Assembly: GCA_003427395.1 (NCBI GenBank)
Contig: BFEA01000263.1
Location: 1,713,041 to 1,773,585, forward strand
Length of the DNA stretch: 60,545 nucleotides
Origin: Chara braunii
Lineage: Eukaryota > Streptophyta > Charophyceae > Charales > Characeae
Direction: 5' to 3'
Below the pieces are notes generated by a model that saw nothing but the letters and a program-made list of their open reading frames with translations, was not told where the DNA came from and searched no databases. A program made the translations under genes and the position numbers. The number at the start of each line of letters is the position of its first letter. The first letter of the stretch is position 1. This document shows positions 39,845 through 51,289 of this stretch, one piece after another.

Positions 39845-41160
39845 GGATTCTACTTGCTGGCGAGAGTTGACTTTGTTGCCATAACCCTAACCTTAGTGGT
39901 AAGAGCTAACCACTTAGGGTTAGGGCTGGAAGTAAGAGTTAAGTAGGGCAGCGTGGTGAAGGGAAGCTGCTCCCACCTGGCAGGGCCGTGTAGGGTCGAC
40001 ACTAGACCCGGCCAGGTTGCTTGAGTACATGTTTGTGGTGGCGAGACACAAGGTGGGACTTCGTGATGCAACTTGAGAGAGGCGATAGTGAAGGGCACCT
40101 ACAACTTGAATCTGGAGTTCAAGGAAGACGAGGAGTGACTTTAGGGTTCCCCTCAGGTCAGGCGAGCTTGAGGGTGGCAGCCATATCTGCACATACGGAC
40201 TTCAAGTTGTTGCTTTGATCTTCAACATCGACGGGGGATCCGGCTTTGTACTTTGGGGTAGATGTTGACCGTAGATGTTGACCCTCCTAGATGATAGGAC
40301 ACTAGTGTAGAGGATGCTAATTGGGTCAGGAGGACTATTTGAGAGGGGGGTGAGTTCTTTTCATCTCAAGAGTCCGGCCACTCAGGTAAGTGTCATGCCG
40401 CCAGGGTGCCCATGTGTGTGTGCATGGAATTGACTGCCTGTTGGGGTTTTTTGGGTTCTTCTTCTATCCTCCATAGTCTTTATTGTGTGTGAGGTGTGTG
40501 AACTGCCTACTCACCTGACGAGTGAATGAATGAAGTTGTTTGCCATGCTACATCTCTCTACAGTGCTTTGTTTATTTCACTCTGAACGACTGTAGTCTGT
40601 AGGTTCTTTCTGGGGCAAAAATTCGTTTTTCAATTCGGTAGGGACAGAGTAGGTCTTTGTGGAACTCTTGTTGGTTGGGACCCGGTTCTGACTCCACTGG
40701 GACCGTTTGGGACTCAGTGGGACTAGGCCCAAACAAGAACGGCCCCTCAGGCCAAATCTGTTGACATCAGTTACCTTGCTCTATCTGATTGGGACTCGGA
40801 CTTTATGCTTTCGGACTAGGACACTCGCTGCGGAGGGGATCTCCGCTGAGACGTTTTATCAGACTTTACCGCACAATCCGCCGCCTGACTCGCACTTTGG
40901 ACACCACTCAATTCTCTCTTGCATTTCGCTGTACACTTTGAATCTGATTTGTTGTGTTTTCACGGAGTTGAGTCCGGCTAGGCTTGAGAGAACATCATAC
41001 GTAGTCGGTCCAAACTGTGTGGCTGGATCAGATCTCTCTGATCTTTATTTCTTTTTTTGTTTTGACTGCTCTCCAGTCCAAATGAATTGTCGCTCCTGCT
41101 AGGAGTTCTACCTTCTTTTATGATTGTTTTCAAAGTTGTTTCTTTGACTGGGTTCGTTAA
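39845..41160 (+). other. Possible gypsy leader, no gene
   Basis: Between the primer site and the GYP-2 gag ATG. No domain or shared repeat recognised. Splice-like 'caggtaagtg' at about 40385 could be a donor in a leader intron, but no convincing acceptor is assigned. Confidence 0.35.
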
Positions 41161-41774
41161 ATGCCTGCGTCTACACGATCGCAAACAAGAGAGAGAGAGA
41201 GAAGAGAGAAGCTTCTGAGAGTTGTTCTTGAGGGAGTGAGGAGAGGGAAGAGGAGTGTTCGTCCCAGAAGTGTGAGGAAGTACGGACCCCTCTTGAGGGA
41301 CTTGCTAACACCCTCATCCTCCACTATGGCATCTGCAACAGAATGGAAGCTGCAAATGGACGCTGCCCTTGAGGCAGAAAAAGCGCAGTACCGATTCTTC
41401 TACGAGAAACCATTGAAGAGGGAAGAGGAGGAGAAAGAGAAGGAGAGGGAGGAGAAGGTAAAGGCTCATGAAGCCATTTTCTGTACCTTGCCTGCCCTAA
41501 CCAATGCGGAGGTGGAAGAGAAAATTGTTCCACTCCTCCGGGCTTTGGTAGACGTCCGGGTTGTTGAGGACCATACTGGCCAACTCGCCAAAGTGTTCGA
41601 CGAACTCAAGAAGTTGCGAAAAGACATGGCCCTGATGGCGCAGCAGCACCATGACCAGCGGCAACAGTTCGCTAATGTGCAGCCAGCCCAAAGTATCCTT
41701 CCGCCTACTTACCCTGCTTCTAGTGTTGCGTGTCAGTCTGTTCTTGCCCCTCTAAATATGTCTTCTTCTACGTC

Positions 41775-41806
<32 letters not shown>

Positions 41807-41875
41807 CTTCTTCTTCTTTGAGTGTGGCCAACAGCCTATCCGGATCTGCAACAGGTCCAGACCCCGCTGCTGCTG
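41161..41875 (+). pseudogene. GYP-2 gag N-terminal part, cut by an assembly gap
   Basis: ATG 41161. Basic start (RSQTRERERREKLLR), long helical region with KREEEEKEKEREEKVKAHEA and VDVRVVEDHTGQLAKVFDELKKL (coiled coil), then a poly-Ser tract encoded by (tct)n at 41762-41817. This is typical of chromovirus Gag N-termini. The frame enters the N gap at 41876, so any continuation across it is unknown. Confidence 0.6.
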
Positions 41876-42175
41876 NNNNNNNNNNNNNNNNNNNNNNNNN
41901 NNNNNNNNNNNNNNNNNNNNNNNNNNNNNNNNNNNNNNNNNNNNNNNNNNNNNNNNNNNNNNNNNNNNNNNNNNNNNNNNNNNNNNNNNNNNNNNNNNNN
42001 NNNNNNNNNNNNNNNNNNNNNNNNNNNNNNNNNNNNNNNNNNNNNNNNNNNNNNNNNNNNNNNNNNNNNNNNNNNNNNNNNNNNNNNNNNNNNNNNNNNN
42101 NNNNNNNNNNNNNNNNNNNNNNNNNNNNNNNNNNNNNNNNNNNNNNNNNNNNNNNNNNNNNNNNNNNNNNNNNNN
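41876..42175. other. Assembly gap of 300 N
   Basis: Exactly 300 undetermined bases, so probably a gap of estimated or default size, located next to the (TCT)n tract. Confidence 0.98.
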
Positions 42176-42399
42176 CTTTTTCGTACAGGGGCGTACAAGA
42201 CATACAGGTTCTCGTCCAGGTTCCCGTACAGATCCCGTACAGAAATTACCTGTACGTTTTGTACGAAAAGCCCCTGTACGTGTACTCTATGCAACGTAGG
42301 CTGCAGCTGTAGGTAGCAGTGCAGGGCATTCTAGAACTGTTGCAGTCTCGAGTTCCGACCCAGCAACTGCTGGTCCAAGTTGCAGCTTTCCTTATATGG

Positions 42400-43369
42400 A
42401 TAGAAAGGCAGCGCAAATTTCGTCTAAGTATGACGGAAAGGACGACATTGAATCTTGGATCAGTTTCATGCGATCCTACTTCGATGTGCTACTCAATCGT
42501 CGGTCCTAGGGACCAATGTGGAACCCGCCGTAAGAGGATTCTTGGAAATCCAAGTTGTACAAGCAGGCTATAAAAGAATAGACCTGAACAAATGGTTGAA
42601 GGCTACGCCGGTAGCCACACTCAAAGAACTCTTGATCAAGCAATATGCTGATCTACATGTTGCGGTCAAAGCTAGACTCAAGCTTGACAAGCTCAAGCAC
42701 AGCAAGTGGACCGACACCATGCACAGCCTGCAGCAGTATGTTCGTAAACTATTTACTACTCCGGATTTGGAGATGACTGTGCAGTCTTGCTTGGATGTAA
42801 TAAAAGGCACGGTCCCCTCTACTATAACACATCGCCTGGCGCTCGGACTCATGGCATATACAAATTGGCTTACCCTCATACGGGACTTAGTCAAACTGGA
42901 GGCACACGACCTCCCGGGTGGATCGGGTGGCAAAAAGATCACCGGTCGCAAACGGTTTTCGGGCAGCAACCGTTTTTCAGCGCACGATCTGCTTGAGGAT
43001 GACGAGGAGACCTTCGTAGAGGATCCTGCTTTTGATGACGAACAAGAGCAAGACTGGGAGGCATCTTGCTCTTCGTCTGATTGAGTGAATGACGATGAAT
43101 CTACGAATGCCTTCAAGAAGACTACCTTCAAAAGTAAGGAACCGGGGACCACAGTGAAGAACAATACTAACACAGTCCTTCTTCCCAAGGGAGCGAAAAT
43201 TTTACCCAAACCGGAAGATCCTGCCACCAAACTATGGGTAGATCTCCGGATTAGTGAAAGTCGGTGGAAACACAGGGTGAAGAAAGGGGTTTGCCTGCAT
43301 TGCACAAAACCGGGACATTCAGTCCAACATTACTTCAGATTGCAGCAGGGAAACCAGCAACGGGGGTAG
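42400..43369 (+). pseudogene. GYP-2 gag: capsid and damaged zinc knuckle
   Basis: Capsid begins SKYDGKDDIESWISFMRSYF (frame of 42426), shifts at about 42510, then continues NKWLKATPVATLKELLIKQYADL ... SLQQYVRKLFTTPDLEM ... LALGLMAYTNW. TGA at 43082 interrupts the linker. The knuckle at about 43290-43335 reads CLHCTKPGHSVQHYF: C-x2-C-x4-H-x4 then Tyr where the last Cys is expected (TAC for TGC). RNA packaging would be lost. Confidence 0.75.
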
Positions 43370-44229
43370 AGACATCATCAGCACACTCTGCAGATGGAGA
43401 GGCTGAACATGTAAATGCAGATCCTTCTCTGGATTTTAATCCCACTCAGCAAACCTCTCATGAGACCATCCTATACAAGGAGCCTTGGGTAAAGTCTGAA
43501 GAAATTGACTTCCATGCTTTCTTGACGCGCTGGGCTCGTATGAAACAAAAACGCGCGCAAGGGAGAACGAAGTTGATCTTTTTCAAACTCTACATTAATA
43601 GCCGTTACATCCGTGCGTTGGCTGATTGTGGTGCAACTGCCAACTACTTCTCACCGCACGACATTCGTAAGGCACGCTTGGGGATGAAGCAAGTGACTTT
43701 GCAGAATCCTTGTCGGAACCAAGTAGGCAACCAAGAGGTTGTCACCTCTACGCATGCAGTCAAAGGTGTGCGCACTACCTTTGACGCAGACCGCACAATC
43801 AGGCATGAACTGAACTTCTATGTCCTTGATCAGTGCCCCTTCAACGCGGTTATTGGCTTGGTTTGGTTGCAAGCCCAATGTGAAAGAACCACGTCGAAGG
43901 ACTCACAGTTCATGGTCAAAGATGCCATGGGAATCGAGCGTCCAGTCCTCTTGGATGAGCCGCGCGAGTCCCAAGTAACTTTTCTCAATGCAATGCAATT
44001 CTACAAAAAATGGCGCAGGCGCAAAGTTGATGAGCAAATGTATATAGCCTTTGTTATGCCTGCTCATGTGCCTTCTATTTTTGATGTACATAATGATTTT
44101 ACTTTGCATGTCGTTTCTACTTCTGAAGCAACTACTTCTACCTCTACTAAATCTATTTCTAGTCCAAATGACTCTACTTCCAATTTTGTTGTTTTGGCTG
44201 CACCTATGCAATCTGGTACTTGCACATGA
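43264..44229 (+). pseudogene. GYP-2 protease region
   Basis: Overlaps the gag knuckle in another frame (a normal arrangement for gag-pol frameshift, or damage). Retropepsin core: FKLYINSRYIRALADCGATANYFS, where D-C-G-A replaces the usual D-S/T-G-A, then FYVLDQCPFNAVIGLVWLQ (flap end ILG-like). A Ser/Thr-rich linker follows to TGA 44227. Probably functional fold with an unusual active-site Cys. Confidence 0.7.
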
Positions 44230-47009
44230 AAGTTATGATCCACCTCCGGAAATTCCATCAGCAATCCGCAACCTTCTCAACCAATTTCCTAAAGTCTTGG
44301 CCGAGCCGCATGAAGTTCCCGTGCGTCCGGTCCGACACAAGATCGAGTTGATAGAAGGTAGCACTCCTCCAGAAGGTTGTGTCTATCGAATGGGCTCAGA
44401 CCAATTGGAGGAGCTGCATGGATCAAGCCAAGCGAATCCAAATTCGGTGCACCGGTTCTGTTTGTCCCGAAGAAAGTAGGCAAACTTCGGATGTGTATCG
44501 ATTACCGTGGACTGAATAGAATCACAAGAAATAATGCATATCCTTTGCTGCATATTGATGATCTGCTTGATGCTGCAGGTGGGTGCAAGGTCTTCAGCAA
44601 GATCGATCTCAAGTCTGGCTACCACCAGATTGAAGTCGACCCTGCGGACCAGCACAAAATTGCATTCAAAACTCACGATGGGTTGTACAAGTTTACCGTC
44701 ATGCCCTTTAGCCTCACGAATGCATCAACCAATTTTCGAAGTCTCATGGACAAGGTATTCCGCAATCAAATTAATCGGTTTGTTGTTGTTTATCTGGATG
44801 ACATACTAATCTTCAGCAAATCGATGGAGGAACACATGACACACCTTGAGGAAGTGTTGCTGATCCTCAAGGATGCGCAGCTCTATCTCAACTTGGAGAA
44901 ATCTGAGATTGGGAGGGACAGTGTTATCTACCTTGGACATCGGTTGTTTGCTGCAGGCCTAGAGCCCGAGGCAACCAAAGTTGACATCATCCGCAATTGG
45001 CCTAAACCGGCCAATGTCCGCGAGTTGCGTTCTTTTCTTGGCCTTGCGTCGTACTACCGTAAGTTTGTACCCAAATTATCTATCATCGCTCGTCCGCTGT
45101 CCAAATTGACAAGTAAGAATGTGTCCTACACATGGGATGGGGAGTGCACAACAGCCTTCCAAGCATTGAAGGAGGCTTTGGTGAGTCATATGGTGCTCCG
45201 CATTGCAGATCCCAAACTTACATTCGTAGGACCTATGGATGCAAGCTTGTATGGGATTGGTGCAGTGCAAGATGACGACGATGACTTTTGTCCGCTTGAG
45301 TATTACAGCAAACGCATGCCTAGTCACAAGGTATCTGCTTCCACTTACATGCGAGAACTCTATGCCTTGAGAGAGACACTAGATCGTTGGAAACACTACC
45401 TCTTGGGTCGTCATTTCAAAGTGTTCTCAGATCACAAGACTTTGAAATGGATTCAAACAGAGATTAATCCTTCCACCACATTGACCCGCTGGCTGCATGA
45501 GATTGATGTGTATGATTTTGAGCTTAAATACAAGAAAGGCTGTTACAATCGCATTGCGGATGCTTTGTCTCGCCATCCCGAGTACATGACTTGCCTTGTG
45601 GGTTCCTATGATCTCCGTAAGAATTTGAAGGAGGAACTCGTTGAGCATACTGCCAAGGATCCGGAACTCAGTCTCATCCTTGAGCAGATTCGGGCAGATC
45701 CTACCAGTCAACCATATTTTCATGAGTGTAAGGACTGTGTGTACCCAACCATGAGCCGATCCTTACTCACTTCTTGGATTTGGCTCATGACCGGACACTT
45801 CAGTTTTGAGAAAACATACGGAAGTTTGTTGCAAAAATTTGTATGGCCTGGAATGAAAGGAATGACACGAAAATTTGTGGTTGAGTGTGAGGCTTGTCAA
45901 CGCATCAAACCGTTTCAGCAAAAGCCCTATGGGCTGCTGCATCCTCTGAGTCACTTTCCATTGACTTCACGGACATGGGAAAGAAGAGTAAGAATGGATA
46001 TTCGCAAGTAATGGTGATCGTTGACCACTTCTCAAAGTTTCTGAATCTAATTTCATTACCACCTCATGCTCCGACTGATCTTGTGATCAAGGGATTTCAC
46101 AAACGGTACATTCTGCAGTGTGGGCCCCCGAAAACTCTTGTGAGTGACCGGGACAGTTGGTTCATAAGTGCAGATTGGAAGGACTTCACCTCCCAAACCT
46201 ATGACATGAAACTCAAGATGACGTCTGACCGACATCCCGAAGCCAATGGACTGGCCGAGGAGATCAACCAGACTGTGATCCAACTTCTCCGAGCTTTAAT
46301 TGTGCCTGATCAGAACTCTTGGGATGAGGAATCGCCATTCGTGCAAGGATTGTACAACAACTCCATACACTCTTCCACCGGGATGACACCTAACCGGTTG
46401 CACCTTGGGTGAAAGATTCACAATCCCTTATCTTAATTGTTTTCTGAAAGGCCACCCGGGCTGACACCTGGCCAGCCAGGCCACAGCGCTAAGTTTGATC
46501 GTTTGCTCAAAGTGGTTGTCGCAGCTATGGAGAGGCGACGCAGTGCTATGATTACGCATGCAAACAAAAAGTGCCAACCTGACCCTTTCACGGTGGGAAG
46601 TTATGTTTGGGTCAAGATGTCTGAATTTTTTGAAGAGGAAGGCGTATCATGAAAACTTTTTCCTCGGTACTATGGTCCGTGGAAGGTATTGAACCAGGTA
46701 GGAAACGATTCCTTTGGTCCCTCTTACACAATCGATGTGCCCCCCCACTTACGTACATACCCAATCTTTCATGCGTCCAAGCTGTTTCCGTATAAATCAC
46801 CCAAAACTTTCAAGTACCGAAAGTCAATGATTCCTCGCGCAATCCAAGGCGATCACGAGGTTGATAGAATTGTCGAGCATAGTGGAAAGGGAAGAAACAG
46901 ACAGTACAAAGTTCATTTTCTGTACCACCCGTTGAATGACTTCTAATGAATCGCTAAGAAAGACTTGTTGCAGAGTGTTGTCGAGCGCATCGGTCCGGCA
47001 CCGCACTAG
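44230..47009 (+). pseudogene. GYP-2 pol: RT, RNase H, integrase, chromodomain
   Basis: RT N-terminus in one frame (DPPPEIPSAIRNLLNQFPKV, about 44236), then a long intact frame from about 44420 to 46011: APVLFVPKKVGKLRMCIDYR, FSKIDLKSGYHQIEV, MPFSLTNASTNFRSLMD, VVYLDDILIFSKS (catalytic YLDD intact), LRSFLGLASYYRKFV, RNase H MDASLYGIGAV and LYALRETLDRWKHYL, zinc pair CEACQ. Shift near 45950, then integrase SIDFTDMGK, LVSDRDSWF, HPEANGLAEEI (D, D, E present). Stop at 46650 inside the EEGVSxKLFPRYYGPW region. A chromodomain start HEVDRIVEHSG...YKVHFLYHPLNDF ends in TAA TGA, with the expected tail (AKKDLLQ) beyond. Non-functional, but only lightly decayed. Confidence 0.9.
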
Positions 47010-48373
47010 GGCAGCGCGGGACCCTCCCGGCCACATCACGCAGGAGTTGGTTTTAAATCCTTCGTCGCAAATAGATACATGGAGCTTCCGCAGGTCGCGT
47101 CGGCCGAGTGCGCCAGCCATACCTCTCGCGAGCCCCTACAACAGGATAGGGCCTACGCGAGGCACGACTTACCTCCACCTTACGGGAGTTGTCACCTCCT
47201 TTCGGTGGGCGTATCCCCCCCGAGCTACCAGTCCACAGTACGAAAGCTGATCAGTTGCAATCGCAGAGGTGGACCAGCCGAGGGCGTTTCTCGTTCGCTG
47301 TAGCATAGGGGGTACGCATGGTATTACTCCTCTATCGAACCCGTACGCAAATCGGCATCTTGGAGGGCTGAGGTCCCAAGCGCGACTCGTCGCCGGGCGA
47401 CTAGGACGTATCCCACTCACCACGCATACACCACTCTACGAACGTAAAAACAAAACACACACACATACACACATCGAACAACGCGACAACACTCCTAGTC
47501 CCTTCAGTAGCCATCCCATAACTTTCCGATGCGGAAATCGGATAGGCGTCGCTCGCGAGACTTAGTATAAAACCACGCGGACGCAGGGCCTCCTCATATC
47601 GACTAGCAATGCAAACGTACGCAAGCAGTCGCAATGATGGCGTACCATGTAGTACCCATACTCATGTGGTCCTCGTTAATCTCGAGGGTCGCATTCGACA
47701 CTCAAGTGTCCACTGACACGCGCCTTGAGGGTTAATCTCTCAACGCTGGACAACCGCCAAGCGCGGTTGAAGACCACACACCCTCTTCTGCACTCTGTGC
47801 AGAGTGGGTGGTACACAGGTCCATACATGTGGTGGCAGTCGCCTCTTACTGCCCTGGAGATGAGCCCCACTCCAGGCCTGGGCAAAAGTCAAGGGGTTTG
47901 ACTTTGACGACTGCCACGGACTACAACGTCCAACTATAAAAATTAACGAGCAAAACCATCCAATAAATAGATAACCATCCCACCACTTATATATCAAATC
48001 AGACATCGAGATAATAACAAAAGGAGGGGAAACATAAACCCATCAGGTATGCAGATCGCGCGACACATGGTTGTCATTCTCACTGCCTCCAAAGTGAACC
48101 CGTACACAGGCTCCAAAAACACTCACCTGTGTAAGACACAATCACATAAAACAACCACATCGCCACACACCCATGTGGTCAACCTCACTGTTCCCTGTAA
48201 CTCACACCACGCCTCACACTCAAGCCCCATCCCATGTTCCATTTTTCATAAATCACATCAATCCCTTATAATGACCATTAAAAGAAAATCGGTAAATCCT
48301 TCACATGGACATATCCAATCTCAGGACTAGGGCATCATACTGAGGTACAGGTAAAAGCAAAGTTGTGTCGTGA
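47010..48373. other. Region after GYP-2, nothing recognised
   Basis: No LTR matching 38460-39831, no polypurine tract, no protein motif. Contains a short CA run (47453-47473) and a perfect hairpin CACTCTG tg CAGAGTG near 47795. Partly polypyrimidine/CA-rich. Confidence 0.35.
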
Positions 48374-48441
48374 GCCGATGAATCGGCGATCAACCAACCG
48401 ACCTGTTATCAGTGATAACAGATAATGATCCTCATAGGATC
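48374..48441. repeat. Three consecutive perfect hairpins
   Basis: GCCGAT ga ATCGGC (48374-48387), CTGTTATC agt GATAACAG (48403-48421), GATCC tcata GGATC (48427-48441). Three unrelated stems within 68 bp, steps 29 and 24. Confidence 0.75.
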
Positions 48442-48688
48442 AAGCTGAAATTAGTCCAAATTCTGAGTCAAACGATCAAAAAGATATGTAACACACGACA
48501 GGTCAACGCCCCAGGCTAAAACCATAAGCCCCTGGAGAATAATCCTCATACCACAATCTCTCTCAGAGCCTCTCCTAATAGCTAAGCCTAAGTCTACCTC
48601 TAAGCCAACACCCAAAGAAAGGTAGACTCATGGCATAATCCCCCCTATCCAGGGTGGATTACCAGAATCGTCACCTGTCGAAATATAA

Positions 48689-49040
48689 TCTAACTCCTTT
48701 AAACTAAGAAAATTTTGGCAGCACTTTCCGTAGGAAAAGTGTCTTCCCATAATTTATACAAGCTCAAATATGAACACTGAAATAATTTATAACTTAAGAA
48801 AACCCAATTTTGTCTAACTCCCTGATTAAGCAAAAATTTGGGCAGCACTCCCTTTAGAAAAGGAGACCTTCCAGATCTTTACTAGATCAGATATAAAGAA
48901 AAGACACGTTAAACTTTGACAAGTCAAAAATTAACTAACCCCTCGGATTTGTAAAAATTTCCGCAGCGCTTCCCGTAGAGAAAGTAGCTTGCCAAGATTT
49001 ATACAAAGTTAAGTATAAAAAATGATCGCAGAAAATGCAA
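48689..49040 (+). repeat. Three-unit ~120-bp tandem repeat with variable hairpins
   Basis: Units begin 'ctaactcc' and carry 'gcagc' followed by a short hairpin near 48722, 48847 and 48967: CACTTTCC gta GGAAAAGTG; CTCCCTTT ag AAAAGGAG; GCTT cccgtagag AAAGTAGC. The third is weak. A common tail 'ttyccagattataca' follows each. Stems differ but remain paired in the first two. Confidence 0.6.
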
Positions 49041-49554
49041 CAATTGACTCAGCCGTTTCAACAGTTCCAGAGGAGGAGTTCGTCTGCAGCTTGCAGGACC
49101 AGACCCTAGAGGTTGTGTGCATTTGAAAGCAAACATGGAATACTGGCCATCATAGTGATGGAGGTAGCGTTAGTCCGACGCGAGATTGAAGACTTACATA
49201 GTGGCTGATGAACTGTCCACCTGCTGATCGAGGGACTGAGGAGCTGGCCGCGGAGCTGAAGATCTGCCTGCTGGCCGATGTGTGGCCATCCCATTGAACC
49301 TGGTAAATAGGACCCGGCTGTAAGTTTGCATACCTTATCTGTTAGCTTCTGAGCCGGAGGGACAACGGTTCGTCGTGTACCAGCGTTCAAATAGGAAGGT
49401 GATCCAGTTAGTTTGAGGCGTGAAGGTGAGAGGTGTTTGATTCATTGCAAGATAGACGTGCGGCGCCAAGGTGTTTTTGCCAGTGTGTTTTGCTGTGTTT
49501 TCTGTTGAATGACACTGCGACTTGGAGAGAAGGTGATCAGACTTAGGAAGGGAT
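49041..49554. other. Non-coding stretch before repeat R copy 2
   Basis: No protein motif or RNA gene. Contains local self-similar phrases (ctgatgaactgtccacctgctgatcgag, ggctgatg) without clear periodicity. Confidence 0.3.
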
Positions 49555-49905
49555 ATTGCTGCGATCTGGAGGTTCGTCAGAGGGCCGTTGTTCTACGTTT
49601 TACTACAGGCTGGCTACTTCGTTGCGTTGTACTGGCCATCATTGCGGGACCCTCAGGCGTATCCAGATAACAAGGCCCTCTCCTGCGAGTTGAGTTTGTC
49701 CCTCTCTTGTATCTCGAGAGTCTTAAACCCCTCCTTCTGCCCTTCTTACTCTAAGTCTAATCCTGATCTGAGAGGAAGGCGGCAGGCGGGATTGCAACCC
49801 GTAGGACCGCAGCAAGGCCTGCGTGGGAGGTTACCCCACCGATTGCGGGAGCCCTGCCGGAACTCAGGAGGAGTTCTGGAGGCAGGGAACTGAGAGGTAA
49901 AGGTT
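49555..49905 (+). repeat. Dispersed repeat R, copy 2
   Basis: Second copy of the element at 30180-30560, in the same orientation and also followed by a stem-loop array. Contains GTGGG aggttac CCCAC (49823-49839) and the large hairpin at 49852-49887. Confidence 0.75.
49852..49887. other. Compensated hairpin of repeat R, copy 2
   Basis: CCCTGCC + GGAACTC, loop aggag, GAGTTCT + gga + GGCAGGG: 14 pairs with a 3-base bulge. Compare copy 1 (30498-30533), where both arms differ but still pair. Confidence 0.7.
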
Positions 49906-50151
49906 TCGTCTTCCCTCTATTAACCCAGTTATAACCTAGTATCTGTACTCCTGACTATGTTTTGACTGAGTATATTGCCTGCATCCCTACTCTGACTTTT
50001 AGTTTGACTTTCAGGACGTGAATCAAATTAAGTAAAGGAATAATTGTGCAATGTTAGTTTCAGTTTCATTTGTTTAACTGAAAGCAGATTGTAAAAAGAG
50101 ATTGCATCTGGGAAAGGGCAGGATGGGAAGCAGCATTGCGTTAAAGTTTGA

Positions 50152-50956
50152 CTGGGTCATTAAGGTTGGGAGGTCCCCATAAGTTTGGGGAGACCCAGTG
50201 CTGTGTTTATTTTTGAATTGCTTTGAGAATCAGACCATTCTATAAGTTTAGATGGTCTGGTTGCTCTAACTTGCGAGGGTTAATTGTGATTGACTATTTC
50301 AGGGGCCAAATGCATTCTGTAAGTTCAGGTGCCTTGGTTGCCTTGTTTATTTTGGGTTTTTCTTTGTTTATTTGGTTCTGAACGAAGGGATCTGAGTCAT
50401 TCTATAAGTTTAGGTGGCTCAGTCCCTTCCTGCTTTATTTTGAGAAAATGAACCTGACAAAGGGTAGACCATTCTGTAAGTTCAGGTGGTCTAACACAAT
50501 GCCACGCATAAATTGGATCAGAGAGAGACGAATCAGGCAGAGAGCCAGACTGTTCTGTAAGTTCAGGTGGTCTGACTCAAAGCCCGTACATGCTGGAACC
50601 CAAAGGTTATAATTTGGCTATATCTTATTATTATTATTTTACTTATGAACGAGCTAATCAAACTGTTTTATAAGTTTAGGTGGTCTAACTATAGCCTATC
50701 ACAACTTGAAGAGAGTATAATTAAGAATATAACTGGTAGTAAGATGGGGCAGGCTGAACTTAACTTAGTTCGGTCCTATGCAGCCTTGGAAGACTAAGTG
50801 CAGTTAATTATATATAACTTGGATATTTAAACAGTTCAGGGCGGCTGAGATGGCCTAGTCACATGCCCAAAGAAGAAAAAAGTAGGTATGCCCTCTGTTT
50901 TGTGTATATCCAATGGCTAAGTTAGACATGTCTCATAAGTTTGGGTGGCCTGACTT
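50152..50956. repeat. Stem-loop array III (eight units, first six 76-81 bp apart)
   Basis: Conserved loop ttct(a/g)taagtt(t/c)agg flanked by stems that all differ: CTGGGTC/GACCCAG (50152-50198), AATCAGACCA/TGGTCTGGTT (50228-50262), CCAA..GCA/TGC.TTGG (50307-50338), a 15-pair stem GAAGGGATCTGAGTCA/TGGCTCAGTCCCTTC with one bulge (50385-50430), TAGACCA/TGGTCTA (50466-50494), GAGCCAGAC/GTCTGACTC (50542-50578, 8 of 9), a decayed one (50654-50694), AAGTTAGAC/GCCTGACTT (50919-50956, 8 of 9). The sequence between units is not conserved. Loop ends (AGACcat...caggtgGTCT) resemble array II (AGACaat...cagGTCT), so the arrays are likely related. Confidence 0.85.
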
Positions 50957-51289
50957 TACGCCTTATGAAAGTTGGGTACAAAGGTCAAATCACTGAAAGA
51001 CTATGAACTATTGTTTGTCCGGATTTACTTGGGGCTGGTGAGAGTACTTACCTTTGTGGTTTGGTCTGCATGCGGCTGAGTGAGATGACTACCTGATCCG
51101 AGTTTCAGTTTGGTAGGTAGTTGCTTTAGATGCTTGCCACGTGCTAGAGCGATAGGAGTTAGTTTCAATTCCTACATTTTCTGTGATAACTTTTTTTACT
51201 TAAAACCGGTACCATGATTGCCCCGCAACACCACCGCCAGATCACACATAAAAACTGCCTCCACTGTGACGCAAAAGACCCGCAACATT
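50957..51289. other. Non-coding stretch, nothing recognised
   Basis: No supported coding frame or repeat; connects array III to the GCC-rich repeat. Confidence 0.3.

Noticed and set aside
39880-39925. ccctaacc / gttaggg words suggesting telomeric repeats
   Set aside because: Only isolated single copies in both orientations, not a run.
41733-42316. Frames spanning the 300-N gap in six directions
   Set aside because: Continuity across undetermined bases is meaningless; only the part up to 41875 is used.
50152-50578. CRISPR reading of stem-loop array III
   Set aside because: The conserved part is the loop and the stems change, the opposite of CRISPR repeats; spacers vary in length and the unit count is low.
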